Below are positions 13,643 through 20,433 of a stretch of 21,027 nt of DNA, piece by piece. The notes under the pieces are model-generated. The model saw nothing but the letters and a program-made list of their open reading frames with translations. It made no database searches and was not told where the DNA came from. Source of the stretch: Candidatus Aerophobota bacterium (GTDB lineage: Bacteria > Aerophobota > Aerophobia > Aerophobales > AE-B3A). The position numbers and the translations under genes were made by a program. Positions within the stretch are counted from its first letter, which is position 1; each line of letters starts with the position of its first letter. The DNA lies in the NCBI GenBank assembly GCA_030602105.1, contig JAUWAK010000004.1, forward strand, positions 1 to 21,027, written 5' to 3'.

Positions 13643-14140
13643 ATGCTTTGTCAGGTCTGCAAAATAAGGGAAGCCAATGTTCATCTTAAGGAAATCATCG
13701 GGGGTGAGGTAAGGGAACTGCACCTCTGTGATATCTGTGCCAAGGAAAAAGGACTGGGAGAACCTTTTCTTCCCAGTTTCTCTCTCCCTGAGCTTATGCT
13801 GGGTCTAACCGACCTGGAAATTCCTTCTTCTGTCGAAGAGGGACCAGAATGCTCCGGTTGTGGCCTAAGCTATGAGGACGTGAGGAAAAAGGGTAAACTA
13901 GGGTGTAGTCTATGTTATCAAAGCTTCAGAGAGTATCTCAATCCCCTGCTGGAGAAAATTCATGGCAAGGTCTACCATTCGGGCAAAGTGCCCAAGAAGG
14001 GAAAGAAAGAGTATAGGCTGGACAAAAAAGTCTACGGGCTACGAGAAAAGCTGAAGGAGGCGGTGAGGAAAGAAGAGTACGAAAAGGCGGCAGAACTACG
14101 GGACGAGCTGCGGAAGCTAGAAAAGGGCGGCAGAGCATGA
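13643..14140 (+). CDS. mcsA: McsA-like protein-arginine kinase activator
   Basis: McsA is a zinc-finger partner that activates the arginine kinase McsB in protein quality control. The 165-residue product contains four CxxC pairs: C3/C6, C29/C32, C70/C73 and C88/C91. A C-terminal UVR-type helical motif lies at about residues 132-162 (LKEAVRKEEYEKAAELRDELRKLE). I placed the start at ATG 13643 (MLCQVC), as in related proteins, with GTGAGG close upstream; GTG 13634 would add three residues. The stop overlaps the mcsB ATG by four bases. The usual Firmicutes partners ctsR and clpC are not present next to it. Confidence 0.92.
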   Translation: MLCQVCKIREANVHLKEIIGGEVRELHLCDICAKEKGLGEPFLPSFSLPELMLGLTDLEIPSSVEEGPECSGCGLSYEDVRKKGKLGCSLCYQSFREYLNPLLEKIHGKVYHSGKVPKKGKKEYRLDKKVYGLREKLKEAVRKEEYEKAAELRDELRKLEKGGRA

Positions 14141-15192
14141 AATTTCAGGCAATGGCTAACACAGCTAGCCGGTGGCTAAAGGGGGATGGACCAGAAGCGG
14201 GGATTGTATTCAGCTGCCGGGCAAGGTTAGCCCGTAGTCTTGAGGGTTTCCCCTTCCCCCCTTGGGCCGAAGAATCCAAACTGAGGAGGGTTTCGGAAAA
14301 AATCCTTGATGCCATAAAAAAGAGTCATTATCTGAAGAACGCCCGTATCATTGATGTATCTGAGCTTTCCTCCACGGAGAGAGAATTTCTTTTGGAAAAG
14401 CACCTAATTTCCCTGGAATTCACCAAAGGGGGCAGGTTCAGATTCTTGGCGACAGAGGAAGAGGAGATGCTATCTTTGATGATAAATGAAGAAGATCACC
14501 TGCGCCTACAAACCATATTCTCCGGACTTCAACTCACCGAAGCCTGGCGATTGATTGACAGGGTGGATGATGAGCTGGAGGAGAACCTCGACTATGCTTT
14601 TCTCTCGCGATATGGCTACCTTACAGCTTGTCCCACCAATGCGGGGACAGGAATGAGGGCTTCGTGCATGCTTCATCTGCCGGCCCTGGTAGCTGCTCGC
14701 AAAATAAACGACATATTAAAAAGTATTTCCCAATTGGGACTGGTAGCCAGGGGATTGTACGGTGAAGGTACGGAAGCCCAGGGCGACTTCTTCCAGGTCT
14801 CCAACCAGCTGACTCTGGGTTTAAAAGAAGAAGAAATTATTGATCACGTTGAGAGGATAACCCACCGAGTAGTAGAGCAGGAAAAGAAGGCAAGGGAGGC
14901 TCTTCTCAAAAGAAACGGAATTCAGATAAGAAACGAAGTTGGAAGGGCCTACGGTATCCTGGCTGGAGCTCATCTGATGAGTTCTCAGGAAGCCCTGGAT
15001 CTACTTTCTAAGTTAAGACTGGGGATGTGTCTAGAGCTTCTACCCGGCTTCAATGTTCAAACCTTGAATGAGCTGTTTTTTCTGGTAACGCCGGCTCAAC
15101 TGCAGATAAGAGAGGGAAGAGGACTTAGTCCTCTTTCTCGAGATCAGCTCAGGGCAAGACTTATCAGAGAGAAACTCAGCAAGGTTAGGTAA
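14137..15192 (+). CDS. mcsB: Protein-arginine kinase McsB
   Basis: McsB transfers phosphate from ATP to arginine side chains; in Bacillus this marks proteins for ClpCP degradation. The 351-residue protein has the phosphagen-kinase fold: FSCRARLARSLEGFPFP, the active-site NEEDH (117-121) in INEEDHLRLQ, and CPTNAGTGMRASCMLHLPAL with the conserved Cys165. In the C-terminal domain RDQLRA (335-340) matches the RDxxRA allosteric phosphoarginine-binding motif known from McsB, so allosteric control is probably kept. The start is ATG 14137, overlapping mcsA by four bases; ATG 14152 is an alternative. Creatine- and arginine-kinase paralogues are excluded by the mcsA linkage and motif set. Confidence 0.95.
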   Translation: MKFQAMANTASRWLKGDGPEAGIVFSCRARLARSLEGFPFPPWAEESKLRRVSEKILDAIKKSHYLKNARIIDVSELSSTEREFLLEKHLISLEFTKGGRFRFLATEEEEMLSLMINEEDHLRLQTIFSGLQLTEAWRLIDRVDDELEENLDYAFLSRYGYLTACPTNAGTGMRASCMLHLPALVAARKINDILKSISQLGLVARGLYGEGTEAQGDFFQVSNQLTLGLKEEEIIDHVERITHRVVEQEKKAREALLKRNGIQIRNEVGRAYGILAGAHLMSSQEALDLLSKLRLGMCLELLPGFNVQTLNELFFLVTPAQLQIREGRGLSPLSRDQLRARLIREKLSKVR

Positions 15193-15224
15193 ACCCCGTT
15201 AGAGAATCCTCATCTAACCGGGGT
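15193..15224 (+). other. strong hairpin in mcsB-tilS gap
   Basis: ACCCCGTTAG (15193-15202) pairs with CTAACCGGGGT (15214-15224) in ten pairs with one bulged base and an 11-base loop. No T-run follows on either strand, so it is not a standard intrinsic terminator. It starts at the mcsB stop codon and may protect, process or separate the upstream message from tilS. Confidence 0.55.
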
Positions 15225-15248
15225 AAACTGGTAGGCAGGTTCGCATAA

Positions 15249-16646
15249 GTGGAAAGAATGGGGGATTTCTTAGAGAAGGTAAAAGGGACCATATCCAGAT
15301 ACAGCATGCTCGATTCGAATGTGCGAGTCGTGGTTGGTGTGTCCGGAGGTCCTGATTCTGTGAGCTTGATCCATCTTCTTTCACGACTGCAGGGTGAGTA
15401 CAATTTGAGTTTATGGATAGCTCATCTTAATCACAGATTAAGAGGCAGGGAAGCAGAAGAGGAAGAGAGATGGGTAAAGCAGTTTGGGCGAGAGCTTGGT
15501 ATTTACGTGATTTCAGACTCCTGTGATGTGCGTTTGTTGGCTAAGAGAAAGAAGCTCTCCCTGGAAGAGGCCGGTCGGCGGGCCCGGTACAGTTTCCTGG
15601 AGCACGTTGCTAGCGAGGTACGAGCCAGCCGAATTGCCCTGGCTCATACAGCCTCTGATCAGGTGGAGACTTTTCTGATGAGACTAATCAAAGGAGCCGG
15701 GCCGGATGGGCTTTGCGGTATTCCGCCTGTAAGGGATGGAGTTATTCGACCCTTGATTGATACCTTTAGAGAAGAGATAGAAGCTTATTGTAAGGAGAAT
15801 CATCTTCATCCCTGCCAGGATTCCTCTAATCTGGATCTGTGTTTCTTGCGGAACAGAATTCGCTGGGACCTAATCCCTCACCTCTCGGGGCAGTATAATC
15901 CTCGCGTGGGCGAGGCCCTTTTTCGGACGAGCCAAATCCTCAGAGACGAGGGAGACTATCTGGAAAGAGAAACAAGGAAAGGACTTCGCTCGGTAGTTTT
16001 GGGGCAAAAGAGGAATGAGGTCATCCTGGATATCCAAAAACTCCGTCGTCTGCACCCCGCCATACGAAGGAGAGCACTGCGCAAGGCTGTGGGGGAGGTA
16101 GGCGGGGATCTGAAAGGGATTACCTTTGATCACATAAATTCTGCCCTGGGAATGGATTCGGGCAAGGGAACCAAGAAGCTGGATTTTCCGGGAGGCATAG
16201 TAGTCAAAAGAGAGTATGATAGACTGGTTATCAGAAGGAAGGGGGGCAATAATAAGGTATCTTTTCGCTGCTCCCTGATTGTTCCTGGAAAAACAGAGCT
16301 TGGAGAGCTGAATCTCATCCTGGAGGCAGAAAATATGGTGGAAGGGCCTGCCAATTTTGCTAAAGATAACTCAGTCGCTTATTTGGATCACGACATGCTG
16401 GAGGAGCCTCTCTTTCTGCGTAGGAGAAAAAGAGGCGATAGATTTCAACCCTCTGGAATGAGGGGCAGCAAGAAAATAAAAGACTTCTTTATCGACCTCA
16501 AAATTCCTTTGGAAGAAAGAGACAAGATTCCCCTTCTTATTAGTAAGGACAAGGTAGCCTGGGTGGTGGGATACCGTGCTGATGAAAGATTCAAAATACA
16601 GAAGAGCACTCGGAGGATTCTCAAGATCAAGGTGAGGAAAAAATGA
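15249..16646 (+). CDS. tilS: tRNA(Ile)-lysidine synthetase TilS
   Basis: TilS attaches lysine to C34 of tRNA-Ile(CAU), so that it reads AUA and is charged with isoleucine. The 465-residue protein is the long form. It has the PP-loop SGGPDS (residues 32-37), AHLNHRLRG (59-67) and AHTASDQVETFLMRLIKGAGPDGL (133-155), then a middle domain and the C-terminal TilS domain (RRKRGDRFQPSGM, DFFIDLKIP, VAWVVGYRADERF). The usual DDQxET motif reads SDQVET here. I used GTG 15249; ATG 15258 is possible, and neither has a clear ribosome site. The stop overlaps hisB by four bases. Confidence 0.95.
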   Translation: MERMGDFLEKVKGTISRYSMLDSNVRVVVGVSGGPDSVSLIHLLSRLQGEYNLSLWIAHLNHRLRGREAEEEERWVKQFGRELGIYVISDSCDVRLLAKRKKLSLEEAGRRARYSFLEHVASEVRASRIALAHTASDQVETFLMRLIKGAGPDGLCGIPPVRDGVIRPLIDTFREEIEAYCKENHLHPCQDSSNLDLCFLRNRIRWDLIPHLSGQYNPRVGEALFRTSQILRDEGDYLERETRKGLRSVVLGQKRNEVILDIQKLRRLHPAIRRRALRKAVGEVGGDLKGITFDHINSALGMDSGKGTKKLDFPGGIVVKREYDRLVIRRKGGNNKVSFRCSLIVPGKTELGELNLILEAENMVEGPANFAKDNSVAYLDHDMLEEPLFLRRRKRGDRFQPSGMRGSKKIKDFFIDLKIPLEERDKIPLLISKDKVAWVVGYRADERFKIQKSTRRILKIKVRKK

Positions 16647-17236
16647 AGACACTTCGGTTAGCAAGGGTGAAAAGGAAAACCACGGAAACAGAAGTCAAGA
16701 TTGATTTGAATTTGGATGGCAAAGGAACCTGCAGGATAGATACTTCCTATCCATTCTTGGACCACATGCTTTCTCTTTTTGCCCATCATGGATTTTTTGA
16801 CTTAGAAATTATGGCTGGAGAGGATGTTAAAGTAGACTATCATCATCTGACCGAGGACGTGGGTATTTGTTTAGGGAAAGCGGTGAGGAGAGCTTTGGGA
16901 GAAAAAAAAGGAATAAGGAGGTATGGCAGCTTTTTTGTTCCCATGGATGAGACACTAGCTCAGGTAGCCGTTGACATAAGCGGGCGCCCAGTTCTGGTAT
17001 TCAAATCTCCGTCTCTGGTAGAGGAGCGTGGATCTGAGGTAGAACTAATGAAAGAGTTCTTCCGGGGTTTTGCTTCTCACGCAAGAGTTACGCTCCACAT
17101 AAATTTGTGCTATGGAAGTGGAGCTCATCACTTAATGGAAGCTACTTTCAAGGCTTTTGCTCTGAGTCTGGATGAAGCTACCAGACTTGATGAGCGAAGA
17201 GAAGGGATTCCTTCCACCAAGGAAAGCTTGGGATAG
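16643..17236 (+). CDS. hisB: Imidazoleglycerol-phosphate dehydratase
   Basis: This enzyme removes water from imidazole-glycerol phosphate in the sixth step of histidine synthesis, using manganese. The 197-residue product is the monofunctional form without a phosphatase domain. Metal-binding motifs are complete: LDHMLSLFAHHG (39-50), DYHHLTEDVGI (65-75) and AHHLMEATFKAFA (161-173), with the conserved tail IPSTKESLG. The ATG at 16643 overlaps the tilS stop by four bases. No other his gene is in the window, so hisB is apart from any his operon here, between two tRNA-quality genes. Confidence 0.97.
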   Translation: MKTLRLARVKRKTTETEVKIDLNLDGKGTCRIDTSYPFLDHMLSLFAHHGFFDLEIMAGEDVKVDYHHLTEDVGICLGKAVRRALGEKKGIRRYGSFFVPMDETLAQVAVDISGRPVLVFKSPSLVEERGSEVELMKEFFRGFASHARVTLHINLCYGSGAHHLMEATFKAFALSLDEATRLDERREGIPSTKESLG

Positions 17237-17274
17237 AATTGGGTAAGGAAAAATCGAGAGGTGAAGTAGATCTT

Positions 17275-17730
17275 ATGCGAGCGGTGATCCAGCGAGTAAG
17301 AGAAGCTTCGTGTCATGTAGAAGGAAAGCTTGTAGGAGCTATCAAAAAGGGAGTGGTGGTGTTTCTCGGTGTGGGAAGAGGCGACAGTGTGGAAGACGCC
17401 GAATATCTTGCTGAAAAAATAGTTAACCTTCGCATATTCGAAGACGCCAAAGGCAAGATGAATCTATCCCTTATTCACAATGGAGGAGAAATACTCATCA
17501 TACCGCAATTTACCCTTTACGGAGAGTGCAGAAAGGGTCTTCGTCCTAACTTTGCGAGGGCTGCTCCGAGAAATTTGGCTGAGGAGCTTTTCGAAAGATT
17601 TGTGGAGCTGGTGGGAAAGAAGGGGCTTTCTGTAAAGCAAGGAAGTTTTGGGGAGAAGATGCAAATAGGAGTAGAGAACGATGGCCCTGTTACTTTGATT
17701 CTGGAGAGCGAGAGACGTCGGGAGAACTAG
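17275..17730 (+). CDS. dtd: D-aminoacyl-tRNA deacylase (DTD)
   Basis: DTD hydrolyses D-amino acids, and glycine mischarged on tRNA-Ala, from tRNA and so protects translation. The 151-residue product begins MRAVIQRVREASCHVEG and has the family motifs QFTLYGECRKGLRPNF (78-93) and NDGPVTLILES (136-146), the latter with the Gly-cisPro pair of the active site. The first residue of the usual SQFT motif is Pro77 here. The ATG at 17275 was chosen because the product matches family length and GAGGTGA (17259-17265) precedes it; an upstream in-frame TTG at 17239 seems unlikely. pilM starts one base after its stop. Confidence 0.96.
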   Translation: MRAVIQRVREASCHVEGKLVGAIKKGVVVFLGVGRGDSVEDAEYLAEKIVNLRIFEDAKGKMNLSLIHNGGEILIIPQFTLYGECRKGLRPNFARAAPRNLAEELFERFVELVGKKGLSVKQGSFGEKMQIGVENDGPVTLILESERRREN

Positions 17731-17731
17731 A

Positions 17732-18793
17732 ATGGCACGCGTGAGCGTAGGTCTAGAGGTAGGAGCGGCAGTGGTAAAGATGGTAGAGCTTGCTCACGGA
17801 AAAAAGGCTCCGCGACTGACAAAGCTGGCCAGGGTAGAAATACCGCCTGGTCTAGAAGGGGACGATAGAAAATCAGCCATAATAAAGATTATAAAGAGCC
17901 TGGTTGCGGACCACGGAATGAATCCTCGGAGGGTTATCTCCGGGGTGGGGGGAGAATCCGTTATTGTAAGGAGGATAATGGTTCCCACCATGCCTGATGA
18001 GGAACTTACGCAGGCGCTGAGGTGGCAGGCCGAAGAGTATCTTCCCTATTCCCTCGATGAGGTATACCTGGATTTTCATGTGCTTGGACGGGGCAAGAAA
18101 ACAGGGGATGAGACTTCCGTAATGCTGGTAGGGGTGAAGAAAGAAACTGTTGATATTCACCTTGATATTCTAAAGAAAGCAGGGATTATTCCTCAGATAT
18201 TGGATGCGAACGCTCTTGCTCTATTCAATATCTTTGAGTTCTCCCATCCTCAGGAATTGGAGGATATAGCTGTTGTGGAGATGGGACACAGTACTACCTG
18301 CCTCCTCATCCTCGAAGGAGAATGTCCATTCCTGGTCAGGAATTTGAATTTTGGGGGGCTCCATATTACTCGTGCTATTGCCGAAAAGTTAGGTGTAGAT
18401 TATTCCAGAGCTAACCAATTGAAGGAAGAGCATGGACTTAGGATTGAGCAGCCGGAAGGGGAAGGAGTTTCTTCAGACACCGCAGCCGAGATAAGTGACC
18501 AAATCAAGAAATGCATGAGAGATCTCATAAATGAGATCCTCCATTCTCTGGATTATTACAGCTCTCAGAAGGGAAAGAAAATCAAGAAGATTTTCATCAG
18601 CGGAGGCAGTGCTTATCTTAACAACGTTAGCGGATTTTTGTCGGGCGCCCTCGGACTTCCTGTGGAGCGCCACAATCCCTTCGTTAGAATCGGCCATAAT
18701 CCCCGTCGTTTTTCTCCCGACTATCTAGAAAAAGAAGGCTCATTTTTTGCTGTTGGATCGGGCCTGGCACTTAGAGAGGTAGCTCGGATATGA
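17732..18793 (+). CDS. pilM: Type IV pilus assembly protein PilM
   Basis: PilM is a cytoplasmic actin-like protein that binds the N-terminus of PilN and links the inner-membrane alignment complex to the pilus motor. The 353-residue product shows the FtsA/PilM fold: GLEVGAAVVKMVEL (7-20), MPDEELTQALRWQAEEYLPY (87-106), VVEMGHSTTCLLIL (181-194), RNLNFGGLHITRAIAEKLG and IFISGGSAYLNN (287-298). In both phosphate-type motifs the usual aspartate is glutamate (E9, E183). It starts one base after dtd and its end overlaps pilN by four bases, so it heads a coupled pilMNOPQ set. Confidence 0.95.
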   Translation: MARVSVGLEVGAAVVKMVELAHGKKAPRLTKLARVEIPPGLEGDDRKSAIIKIIKSLVADHGMNPRRVISGVGGESVIVRRIMVPTMPDEELTQALRWQAEEYLPYSLDEVYLDFHVLGRGKKTGDETSVMLVGVKKETVDIHLDILKKAGIIPQILDANALALFNIFEFSHPQELEDIAVVEMGHSTTCLLILEGECPFLVRNLNFGGLHITRAIAEKLGVDYSRANQLKEEHGLRIEQPEGEGVSSDTAAEISDQIKKCMRDLINEILHSLDYYSSQKGKKIKKIFISGGSAYLNNVSGFLSGALGLPVERHNPFVRIGHNPRRFSPDYLEKEGSFFAVGSGLALREVARI

Positions 18794-19365
18794 TAAAGGT
18801 AAATTTGCTGCCCAAATTCATACTGGACAGGAGAAAAAAGACGCCTTTTGCCGTTTTTAGCTCTTTATGCGCAGGGTTAGCTATTCTCATTTGCCTGTTC
18901 CTTTTGCTTTCCCTGAAAGAGCAGATGGTGCCTCTGGCAAGAGAACTCGATTCTGTTAAGAAACAATCGGAGGCGTATCAATCAAAATTTAGAGACCTAA
19001 ATACGGGCGAGTTGAAGGACAAGGAAGCCGAGCTCGAATTGTATCTGGAGGCTCTTCTAGACCTAACAAACTCTCGCCCCTCCTGGCCGCTAGTCTTCTA
19101 TGAGATTAGCAAGGGACTTCCAGGGGGCGTGTGGTTGACGCAAATAACTCAATCTGTGACAGATGAGATATTCACCATTCGGGGGAACTCTCTCAATCGG
19201 ACCATGGGTGTGATCGAATTCATGGAAAACCTAAGCAAAACCCCCCTTTTTAGGGACGTTAGCTTCAGCAATATGTCTAAGAAAATGGTAGGGGAGGTGG
19301 AGGTTACAGAGTTCAAGCTTATCTGCAAGCTCGGGGAGGCTCCTCCAGGAAGGGAAAGTGGATAG
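18790..19365 (+). CDS. pilN: Type IV pilus assembly protein PilN
   Basis: PilN is a single-pass inner-membrane protein that forms a periplasmic heterodimer with PilO and binds PilM through its short cytoplasmic tail. The 191-residue product begins MIKVNLLP, the PilM-binding signature. It has one hydrophobic helix at about residues 19-41, a periplasmic coiled-coil-like stretch (about 44-90), and the fimbrial assembly domain with LPGGVWLTQITQ and FTIRGNSLNRTMGVIEFMENL. The ATG at 18790 overlaps pilM by four bases, and the end overlaps pilO by eight. Confidence 0.93.
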   Translation: MIKVNLLPKFILDRRKKTPFAVFSSLCAGLAILICLFLLLSLKEQMVPLARELDSVKKQSEAYQSKFRDLNTGELKDKEAELELYLEALLDLTNSRPSWPLVFYEISKGLPGGVWLTQITQSVTDEIFTIRGNSLNRTMGVIEFMENLSKTPLFRDVSFSNMSKKMVGEVEVTEFKLICKLGEAPPGRESG

Positions 19366-20002
19366 ATCTGTCTGGACCCTGAAGGGAAGAGTAAGGATAG
19401 GGGTGGGTGTATTTGGGGGATTACTATTGGTCTTTTATTTTGCATTCTACAGTCCTCAAATCAAGATGATGAGAACGATGAGAGATGAGATCGAAAAGGA
19501 AAGCTTGAGAATCTCGAGAATTAAGGAAAAAGTGGAGGAATACAGGGAGATGGAAAGGAACTACAGGGAGCTGGAAGCTGAGGTTGAGAAGCTAGATTCA
19601 TTACTCAGTCCCGAAGGAAAGATTCATTCTCTCTTGCAAGAGTTAAGTCTGAGAGCACAGACCTATGGAATTGATTACATAACAATAGCTCCGGAGGAGA
19701 CTATTAAGGGCAAGTACTATGACTGTCTTCCTGTGAAGATCTCTTTGAATTCTACTTACCATGCTCTGGGCACTCTCGTTTCCGACATTGCCAAAAGGCG
19801 CCAGGAGACTTTTCTCAGCCTTGACAGCCTTGAGATAAAAGGGTTAGAAACTGACGAGCGCACTTCGAGAAATGAGGGAAGGCATACCATAGAGGCAAAT
19901 CTCCTTCTTTCGCTCTATCTGTCTCCCGAAACTCCTCCAGAACCTACGTCTTCAAGAGAGGAGGGATCAGAAGCCGAGACAGTTCCAAGGAGGAGAAGAT
20001 GA
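19358..20002 (+). CDS. pilO: Type IV pilus assembly protein PilO
   Basis: PilO pairs with PilN in the inner membrane and periplasm and passes contacts to PilP and the secretin. The 214-residue protein has a short cytoplasmic start, one membrane helix at about residues 14-31, a long charged coiled coil at about 35-82, and a periplasmic ferredoxin-like domain from about 83-165 (LLQELSLRAQTYGIDYITIAPEE, YHALGTLVSDIAKR). The tail is rich in Pro, Glu and Ser. The start is GTG 19358, overlapping pilN by eight bases; the end overlaps pilP by four. Sequence identity is naturally low in this family, so position in the operon supports the call. Confidence 0.9.
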   Translation: MDRSVWTLKGRVRIGVGVFGGLLLVFYFAFYSPQIKMMRTMRDEIEKESLRISRIKEKVEEYREMERNYRELEAEVEKLDSLLSPEGKIHSLLQELSLRAQTYGIDYITIAPEETIKGKYYDCLPVKISLNSTYHALGTLVSDIAKRRQETFLSLDSLEIKGLETDERTSRNEGRHTIEANLLLSLYLSPETPPEPTSSREEGSEAETVPRRRR

Positions 20003-20433
20003 AAAAGTTCCGGCTATTTGTAGTCGGTACTTGTGCAGTAGTGGTCTTTCTCACCCCGGGGCTGAAGGCAGGTTTTCCCTCCATATTTGCACCGGTGTTT
20101 CTCTATGAGAGTGAAGGAAGGAGAGATCCTTTTGTTCCCTTGATAGAGAAAAAAAAGCTACCTGAGGAGGAGCCGGAGCCTGAAATCTCTCAAGTAACTC
20201 TTGAGGTAGAACCGAAACCAAAGGAAGTGACACGGCAATCAGAATTCACTCTTGTCAGTTTGGCCTGGGGCGAAGAAGAGACTCTTGCTCTTATCCAGGG
20301 CCGCGCCGGGGCCTGGATCGTTAAGGAAGGAGATCTGATAGATGAGTTTTTGGTGTTAGAGATCAAGGCAAACGAAGGCGAGGTTATTCTGGAAGGGGTC
20401 GAGAAAATAGTCAAGTTAAGGATAAGAGAGTGA
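19999..20433 (+). CDS. pilP: Type IV pilus assembly protein PilP
   Basis: PilP connects the PilN-PilO complex to the N-domains of the secretin PilQ. The 144-residue product has an N-terminal hydrophobic signal or anchor (about residues 4-24), the diagnostic YESEGRRDPFVPLIEKKKLP (36-55), a Pro/Glu-rich linker, and a small beta domain (about 82-143) with LVSLAWGEEETLALIQ. PilP is commonly a lipoprotein, but I see no lipobox cysteine after the hydrophobic stretch, so this one may be secreted or membrane-anchored. The ATG at 19999 overlaps pilO, and the end overlaps pilQ by four bases. Confidence 0.9.
   Translation: MKKFRLFVVGTCAVVVFLTPGLKAGFPSIFAPVFLYESEGRRDPFVPLIEKKKLPEEEPEPEISQVTLEVEPKPKEVTRQSEFTLVSLAWGEEETLALIQGRAGAWIVKEGDLIDEFLVLEIKANEGEVILEGVEKIVKLRIRE

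Noticed and set aside
14556..14585. TTGACA in mcsB as a promoter
   Set aside because: No -10 element at the right distance; it lies in the middle of a coding region with no following gene start.
16970..17000. TTGACA in hisB with a weak TGGTAT as a promoter for dtd
   Set aside because: The -10 match is poor, it lies about 300 bases before dtd, and it codes for conserved IGPD residues.
17239..17274. TTG 17239 as the dtd start
   Set aside because: It adds 12 residues not seen in the family, whereas ATG 17275 has a good Shine-Dalgarno site and the canonical MRAVIQRV start.
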